From: JANMCE01 sp031360915
Lineage (GTDB): Bacteria > Actinomycetota > Acidimicrobiia > Acidimicrobiales > Ilumatobacteraceae
Direction: 5' to 3'
Assembly (NCBI GenBank): GCA_031360915.1
Contig: JANMCE010000076.1
Coordinates: 1 to 9,961, forward strand
DNA length: 9,961 nucleotides
Numbering within the stretch: position 1 is the first letter of the stretch; every line of letters begins with the position of its first letter. A program made the position numbers and the translations under genes. Positions 6,610 through 9,961 of this stretch are shown piece after piece. Under the pieces are notes generated by a model. It worked only from the letters and a program-made list of their open reading frames with translations. It was not told the origin of the DNA and did not search any database.

Positions 6610-6635
6610 AACAGCACTGTTCTTACCTCACTTCT
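6610..6635 (+). promoter_or_regulatory. Possible promoter and operator of the M23 peptidase gene
   Basis: TACCTC at 6624-6629 lies 6 nt before GTG 6636. This is near the TANNNT-plus-6 pattern of the leaderless genes here, but its last base does not fit. A perfect inverted repeat AACAG-CA-CTGTT (6610-6621) sits just upstream, where a regulator could bind. Weak evidence. Confidence 0.25.
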
Positions 6636-7874
6636 GTGGAGAGCACGCCGATCATTGAGGACATGTCCCGTAGGACCATCCTCGCCATCTCATCCCTCGT
6701 TGCCACCGCCACCATGGCTGCAGCGCCCGCCCTCGCCGCCGCCACTCCCGCGCCTGCAGCCGACACCCAAGCTGCGTCGTCGGTTGCCGCCGCTCCCGCG
6801 TCGTCGGCTGCGCTGGCACCGAGTTCGTCGGCTGCCCCTGCGTCATCGGAGGTAGCGGTGTCGAGCACCGTGGTCGCCAACGATTCGTCGGTTCCGACGG
6901 CCGACACCGGTTCGTCCACCACGGCAGGAGCTTCGGGTTCATCCACCAGCGTCGCCGGCACTGCCTCATCGACGCCCGGAGGTTCGACTTCGGTTGCGAC
7001 GGGCGTGTCTTCGACGACCAGCGTTGCAGGAACCGGTTCGTCCACCACCACGACGATTGCCACCAAGCCCGGCGCAGGCCCAGCCACCACCGTTTCCAAG
7101 GTTGCCTCCGCTGGCGCCGCCAACACCACCACAACGTCGGTCGACCCGGCTGCTGCCGTCAACAAGTCGCTGTTCGAAGCGCCTGTCGGCGGATGGCCGA
7201 TCCGTCCGATCGTGTTCCCAACGCTCGGAGCTGTCAGCTATTACGACGGCTGGGGTGACTACCGCGGCGATATCGCGACCCACTTCCACATCGGCGTCGA
7301 CATCCTCGGCTCCAAGCTGCAGCCACTGGTCGCCGTTACCAACGGCCAGATCAGCCACATCGTGCAGAACCACGTCACCGCCGGTTGGGGTTTGGTCATC
7401 ACCGACGACGAAGGTTGGGACTACCGCTACTATCACATGAACAACGACACGCCCGGCACCGACGATGCGTCCAACCCGACCCGGTGGCGTTTCGCACCCG
7501 GCATCACCGAGGGCAGCCGAGTGGTTGCCGGCCAGCTCATTGGGTACATGGGCGACAGCGGCGACTCCGAAGCCACCACCCACACCCACTTTGAAATCCA
7601 CCGCCCCGACGGCACGCCCATCAACCCATTCCCGAGCGTACGTTCCGCGGAGAAGGGCACCCGCTGCAACCCGGTGAAGGGTTTGGGTGACATGCCCAAC
7701 TTCGTGCCCCCAACCGATGCCGACGCAGAGATCGTCACCATCGACGCGTATTCCGGTATTGGCAGCTTCACGCTGTCGGCCAACGGCACCGTCTTCCGTG
7801 TCGGAACCGCCCGCCAGATCGGCGACCCACGCTTCAACCAGGCCGACGGCGCCTGCAACGAGCCCGGCAAATAG
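6636..7874 (+). CDS. Secreted M23 (LytM-type) metallopeptidase with Ala/Ser/Thr-rich linker
   Basis: A 412-residue protein from GTG 6636, with an alternative ATG at 6663. From Met10 it has a signal peptide: MSRRT, a hydrophobic core, and likely cleavage after PALA, so it is exported. Residues of about 40-175 form a low-complexity Ala/Ser/Thr/Gly/Val linker with repeated GSST and SVAG units, probably spanning the cell wall. The M23 domain follows, with HIGVD (His218, Asp222), YYH (His267) and HTH (His316, His318), the zinc and catalytic residues of lysostaphin/LytM peptidases. These enzymes cut peptidoglycan peptides. A C-terminal region of about 60 residues has no recognised domain. GTG 6636 sits 6 nt after a possible -10. 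The GAGG before ATG 6663 is only 2 nt away, too close, yet 6663 gives the cleaner signal peptide. The start is unsettled. Confidence 0.85.
   Translation: MESTPIIEDMSRRTILAISSLVATATMAAAPALAAATPAPAADTQAASSVAAAPASSAALAPSSSAAPASSEVAVSSTVVANDSSVPTADTGSSTTAGASGSSTSVAGTASSTPGGSTSVATGVSSTTSVAGTGSSTTTTIATKPGAGPATTVSKVASAGAANTTTTSVDPAAAVNKSLFEAPVGGWPIRPIVFPTLGAVSYYDGWGDYRGDIATHFHIGVDILGSKLQPLVAVTNGQISHIVQNHVTAGWGLVITDDEGWDYRYYHMNNDTPGTDDASNPTRWRFAPGITEGSRVVAGQLIGYMGDSGDSEATTHTHFEIHRPDGTPINPFPSVRSAEKGTRCNPVKGLGDMPNFVPPTDADAEIVTIDAYSGIGSFTLSANGTVFRVGTARQIGDPRFNQADGACNEPGK
6906..7048 (+). repeat. Imperfect direct repeats in the peptidase linker
   Basis: The 17-nt unit ACCGGTTCGTCCACCAC occurs exactly at 6906-6922 and 7032-7048, with related degenerate copies between them (for example around 6939 and 7010). 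They encode TGSSTT-like units. Such repeats can expand or shrink by slippage or recombination. Confidence 0.6.
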
Positions 7875-7892
7875 GCCCTCCCCTACGGCAAC

Positions 7893-7926
7893 GGCCTCTC
7901 GCTTCGGCGAGGGCCCTTGTCGTTTT
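7893..7926 (+). terminator. Rho-independent terminator with UUCG tetraloop after the M23 gene
   Basis: GGCC-T-CTCGC (7893-7902) pairs with GCGAG-GGCC (7907-7915) around TTCG, leaving one bulged T. C(UUCG)G is an exceptionally stable loop. The tail CTTGTCGTTTT follows. It separates the convergent M23 and NTF2-like genes; on the minus strand the tail is not T-rich. Confidence 0.75.
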
Positions 7927-7948
7927 GAGGCTCAGTCGCTTTTTAGGC

Positions 7949-8335
7949 TCAGTGACTGACCTGGCCGCCGACATGGCTGACCAGCCGCCAACGGCCATCG
8001 GACAGCACGAATATGTTCATGGCCGCAACCGTGGCACCGGACGCCTCGTTGAGCACGTTTTCGTCGCAGGTCACCCAGGCGACATCGCCTTCCACCTCGA
8101 CGACCTCGTTGGTGATGATGAACTGGTTGTGACCACCATTGGTGAGCAGCGTGAACCAGGATGCGGCCACCTGCTGCCATCCCCGCAGCATCGGCCAGCC
8201 CGGATGCACGCACGTAGCCCGCTCGGTGTGCTCCCACAAGCTGTTCATGCTGTCGAGGTCGTTCTCCTCGAAGGCCTGGTAGAACGCCATGTTCGCAGCC
8301 CGGACCGCTTCGCGATCGAGAAGATGACCTGCCAT
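7949..8335 (-). CDS. NTF2-like/SnoaL-fold protein
   Basis: A 128-residue protein with the usual NTF2-like order. Helices come first (REAVRAANMAFYQAFEENDL, then DSMNSLWEHTE), followed by the pocket segment CVHPGWPMLRGWQQV, and then antiparallel strands (FIITNEVVEVEGDVAWVTCD, AMNIFVLSDGRWRLVSHVGG). The central CVHPGWP-x-LRG stretch is typical of the SnoaL_3-type bacterial branch. Members range from steroid isomerases and cyclases to binding proteins, so no reaction can be assigned. It is expected in the cytoplasm; no signal peptide is present. ATG 8335 lies 6 nt after a TAAGGT -10, suggesting a leaderless mRNA. It is transcribed away from the nuclease gene and towards the M23 gene, alone in its unit. 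Confidence 0.8.
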   Translation of the reverse strand: MAGHLLDREAVRAANMAFYQAFEENDLDSMNSLWEHTERATCVHPGWPMLRGWQQVAASWFTLLTNGGHNQFIITNEVVEVEGDVAWVTCDENVLNEASGATVAAMNIFVLSDGRWRLVSHVGGQVSH

Positions 8336-8341
8336 CGCCCG

Positions 8342-8347
8342 ACCTTA
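8342..8347 (-). promoter_or_regulatory. Predicted -10 box of the NTF2-like gene (leaderless)
   Basis: On the minus strand TAAGGT is followed by 6 nt and then ATG 8335. The AAGG inside it could instead act as a Shine-Dalgarno at 7 nt if transcription starts further upstream. Confidence 0.45.
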
Positions 8348-8393
8348 GCTGAGTTCTGCGGCCCATGAACCGAACCTTGACACACCCCTCGCG

Positions 8394-8399
8394 TACGAT
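8394..8399 (+). promoter_or_regulatory. Predicted -10 box of the nuclease gene (leaderless)
   Basis: TACGAT lies 7 nt before ATG 8407, fitting a transcription start at or next to the ATG. A TTGACA at 8377-8382 is only 11 nt upstream, too close for a standard -35. This site decides the start choice for the nuclease. Confidence 0.5.
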
Positions 8400-8406
8400 G
8401 ATCCTC

Positions 8407-9258
8407 ATGGAAGCCACCATTGCTCAGCGCAGCTTTCCGGTGCCTACCAATCTTTCACCCAGCCGGGTTGATGCCTTTACGTCGTGCCCGTTGCAGTTCC
8501 GGTTTGCCAGCATTGAAAAGCTGCCCGAACCGCCCAGCATTCCGGCCACCAAAGGTTCGCTCGTCCACCGTGCGCTTGAGATGCTGTTCATGCTGGAACC
8601 GGCCGAACGTACGCTTGTAGCCGGTCTCACCGCGCTCGATCAGGCAGCCACCGAATTTCAGTCCGATGCCGAGTGGATCGGACTCGGGCTCGACGTTGAA
8701 GGCGAGCAGCTGGTGCTCGACGACGCAGAGAAGCTGGTGCGCAACTACTTCACCATGGAAGATCCCACCGCGGTCAGCGCCATCGGGCTGGAGTTGCGCC
8801 TTGAGGTGCCCGTCGGCAGCCTGCACCTGCGCGGCATCATCGACCGGCTCGACCGCACGCCCGAGGGCCACATCATCGTGGTCGACTACAAGACGGGCAA
8901 GCCACCGCGGGTGAACAACGAACAATCAAAGCTCGGCGGGGTCAACTTCTACGCGTTCTTGTGCCAACAGTTCTTCGGGCAGCGACCGGCCGAGGTGCGC
9001 CTCATGTATCTCTCCACCGGGGAAACCATCATCGCTCGCCCCACCGAACAGTCGGTCAACTTCCTGCCGAAACGCACGCTGGCCGTGTGGGGCGCAGTTG
9101 AGAAGGCGTGTTCGTCGGGCAACTTCCAACCCCGCCAGGGTCCGCTCTGCAACTACTGCTCCTTCCAAGCGTGGTGCCCAGCCTTCGGTGGTGACCCCGA
9201 GTTGGCCGCGCTTGAGTCCACGGCCGCTCTGGCCGAAGCTCTGCCTTCCGCCGAGTAG
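8407..9258 (+). CDS. RecB-family PD-(D/E)XK nuclease with putative Fe-S cluster
   Basis: A 283-residue protein from ATG 8407; upstream in-frame ATGs at 8365 and 8398 lie before or inside the predicted -10. It is a stand-alone nuclease domain like those at the C-terminus of AddB/RecB and in Cas4. His54 (KGSLVHRALE) is the motif-I histidine, Asp146 (RGIIDRLD) the first metal ligand, and Asp160-Tyr-Lys162-Thr-Gly the D-x-K core. Cys27 (TSCPLQF) with Cys248, Cys251 and Cys257 (CNYCSFQAWC) matches the four-cysteine pattern that holds a 4Fe-4S cluster in AddB/Cas4-type nucleases. It has no helicase part, and no cas genes or array are nearby, so a general DNA repair or processing role is more likely than CRISPR adaptation. 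The PAP2 gene follows after 6 nt, probably on the same mRNA. Confidence 0.85.
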   Translation: MEATIAQRSFPVPTNLSPSRVDAFTSCPLQFRFASIEKLPEPPSIPATKGSLVHRALEMLFMLEPAERTLVAGLTALDQAATEFQSDAEWIGLGLDVEGEQLVLDDAEKLVRNYFTMEDPTAVSAIGLELRLEVPVGSLHLRGIIDRLDRTPEGHIIVVDYKTGKPPRVNNEQSKLGGVNFYAFLCQQFFGQRPAEVRLMYLSTGETIIARPTEQSVNFLPKRTLAVWGAVEKACSSGNFQPRQGPLCNYCSFQAWCPAFGGDPELAALESTAALAEALPSAE

Positions 9259-9264
9259 TCAATC

Positions 9265-9786
9265 GTGACACCTGCGCTCGATCGCGCCGATGAACAACTC
9301 GACAACGCCCTCGATTGCGTTCGCGGCAATGCCGTGGCCGACCGAGTGTTTTACACCGCGTCACAGGTCGGTGATTTCAGCATCATCTGGCACGTACTCA
9401 ACGTTGGCCTCCTACTCCTCGGCGTACGAACCCGCAAGCAGGCGGTGCGTCTGGCGCTGTGTCTGGGTGCCGAATCGCTCATCGTCAATCAAGGCATCAA
9501 GCGACTCTTCCGCCGCAAGCGACCGGTGTCCGCCGATGTTCATCCGCACGCCGTGCGCATGCCGTCCACCAGCAGCTTTCCGAGCGGCCACGCCTCGTCG
9601 GCTGCCTTCGCCGCCCATCTCCTCGCCGACGACCATCCGGGCCTGCGACCCCTGTTCTGGTTGATAGCCGCCATCGTCTCGTTGAGCCGGCCCTACGTAC
9701 GGGCCCACCACGCATCTGACATCGCAGGTGGGCTGGTGACCGGGTCGGTCCTCGCCCGGGCCGCCCGCGGGCTGTGGCCTCGCTAG
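9265..9786 (+). CDS. PAP2-family membrane phosphatase
   Basis: A 173-residue protein carrying the full PAP2 signature. This comprises K-x6-RP (Lys79 to Arg86-Pro87), PSGH (residues 106-109, catalytic acid His109) and SR-x5-H-x3-D (Ser141-Arg142, nucleophile His148, Asp152). Several hydrophobic segments (VLNVGLLLLGV, FWLIAAIVSL, AGGLVTGSVLA) place it in the cytoplasmic membrane. Family members remove phosphate from phosphatidate, undecaprenyl diphosphate or similar lipids, and some act on polyprenyl phosphates in cell-wall lipid synthesis; the substrate here is open. The GTG start follows the nuclease stop by 6 nt with no clear Shine-Dalgarno, suggesting coupling. The next gene, an acyltransferase of neutral lipid synthesis, makes a phosphatidate phosphatase role supplying diacylglycerol attractive, but that is inference. 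Confidence 0.87.
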   Translation: MTPALDRADEQLDNALDCVRGNAVADRVFYTASQVGDFSIIWHVLNVGLLLLGVRTRKQAVRLALCLGAESLIVNQGIKRLFRRKRPVSADVHPHAVRMPSTSSFPSGHASSAAFAAHLLADDHPGLRPLFWLIAAIVSLSRPYVRAHHASDIAGGLVTGSVLARAARGLWPR

Positions 9787-9809
9787 CGCCGCTCACGGTT
9801 ACGGACCGC

Positions 9810-9815
9810 TAGCCT
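9810..9815 (+). promoter_or_regulatory. Predicted -10 box of the WS/DGAT gene (leaderless)
   Basis: TAGCCT lies 6 nt before GTG 9822. This supports GTG 9822 over GTG 9834 or ATG 9852 as the start. Confidence 0.45.
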
Positions 9816-9821
9816 CTCGAC

Positions 9822-9961
9822 GTGGCTCGATCCGTGACGTTCGACAGCAAAATGAGTGACGCCGAAGGTCTCATGTGGCGGCTTGAAAAAGATCCGTTCC
9901 TGTCGTCCACGTTTGCCAACATCACCATCACCGATCAACCCATCGACGTCGAGCGCTTCCG
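9822..9961 (+). CDS. Wax ester synthase/diacylglycerol acyltransferase (WS/DGAT), N-terminal fragment
   Basis: Only about 46 residues lie in the window; the gene runs off the right edge. The sequence MSDAEGLMWRLEKDPFLSST followed by FANITITDQPIDVERFR matches the conserved N-terminus of bacterial WS/DGAT proteins ('MS..D..fw..E.dp..m' with substrate-tunnel strands). These enzymes join acyl-CoA to diacylglycerol or fatty alcohol to make storage triacylglycerol or wax ester. The HHxxxDG active site would be beyond the edge. Start GTG 9822 is chosen because a TAGCCT -10 lies 6 nt upstream; GTG 9834 and ATG 9852 are in frame. The PAP2 gene ends 35 nt before it. Confidence 0.7.
   Translation, partial: MARSVTFDSKMSDAEGLMWRLEKDPFLSSTFANITITDQPIDVERF

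Noticed and set aside
6508..6635. Riboswitch (c-di-AMP type) upstream of the cell-wall hydrolase gene
   Set aside because: Such elements often precede actinobacterial wall hydrolase genes, but the gap is short and I see none of the conserved motifs. The 5' part is better read as a terminator hairpin.
6966..7601. 211-codon open frame on the minus strand opposite the M23 gene
   Set aside because: It is a mirror of the GC-rich, repeat-containing M23 gene. Composition is Val/Gly/Arg-rich without motifs, while the plus strand has a signal peptide and complete active site.
8377..8399. TTGACA ... TACGAT as a classical sigma-70 promoter
   Set aside because: The spacer is only 11 nt, too short for a -35/-10 pair. 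I kept only the -10 as meaningful.
1..9961. CRISPR array, insertion sequence or prophage genes
   Set aside because: No regularly spaced repeats, transposase or integrase frames, or phage structural genes were found on either strand. The Cas4-like fold of the nuclease alone does not imply CRISPR.

Overview
The window is GC-rich, with a strong G/C bias at third codon positions and frequent GTG starts. Its gene set includes a Bax-inhibitor-1-like membrane protein of the actinobacterial type, a wax ester synthase/diacylglycerol acyltransferase start, a DUF5678 protein and an ECF sigma factor operon. Several genes begin directly at a predicted transcription start, 6-7 nt after a TANNNT hexamer. 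Together this suggests an actinobacterium, perhaps of the Acidimicrobiia. That placement is inference, because no rRNA or marker gene is present.

Layout. 1-1683 (+): the 3' end of an M20 metallopeptidase gene, followed after 3 nt by an MFS exporter. 1728-2434: a DUF5678 mini-protein whose stop overlaps the start of a probably decayed reading frame, then non-coding sequence. 2400-2973 (+): a compact toxin-antitoxin-like pair, a BrnT/DUF4258-like protein and a ribbon-helix-helix protein, with a predicted leaderless promoter carrying a palindrome over its -10. 4781-3187 (-): a tight operon of ECF sigma factor, small putative anti-sigma protein and MscS-type channel. 5014-5663 (+): a fatty-acyl-CoA synthetase pseudogene reduced to three blocks, still with a plausible promoter. 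5713-6507 (+): a Bax inhibitor-1/YccA family membrane protein. 6636-7874 (+): a secreted M23 (LytM-type) peptidase with a long Ala/Ser/Thr linker, closed by a UUCG-loop terminator. 7949-8335 (-): an NTF2/SnoaL-fold protein. 8407-9786 (+): a RecB-family nuclease with four Fe-S-type cysteines and a PAP2 phosphatase, 6 nt apart. 9822-end (+): the start of a WS/DGAT acyltransferase.

Functional reading. The middle and right parts lean towards the cell envelope: MscS with its own sigma factor, a BI-1 membrane protein, an M23 cell-wall peptidase, a PAP2 lipid phosphatase and lipid-storage acyltransfer. The left part (DUF5678 with a decayed partner, then the toxin-antitoxin pair) and the acyl-CoA synthetase remnant look like the evolutionarily unstable patches. 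No CRISPR array, insertion sequence, tRNA or rRNA was seen. Nothing here is clearly a wholly new system. The most distinctive points are the toxin-antitoxin leader architecture, the sigma/MscS operon and the repeated leaderless-promoter pattern.
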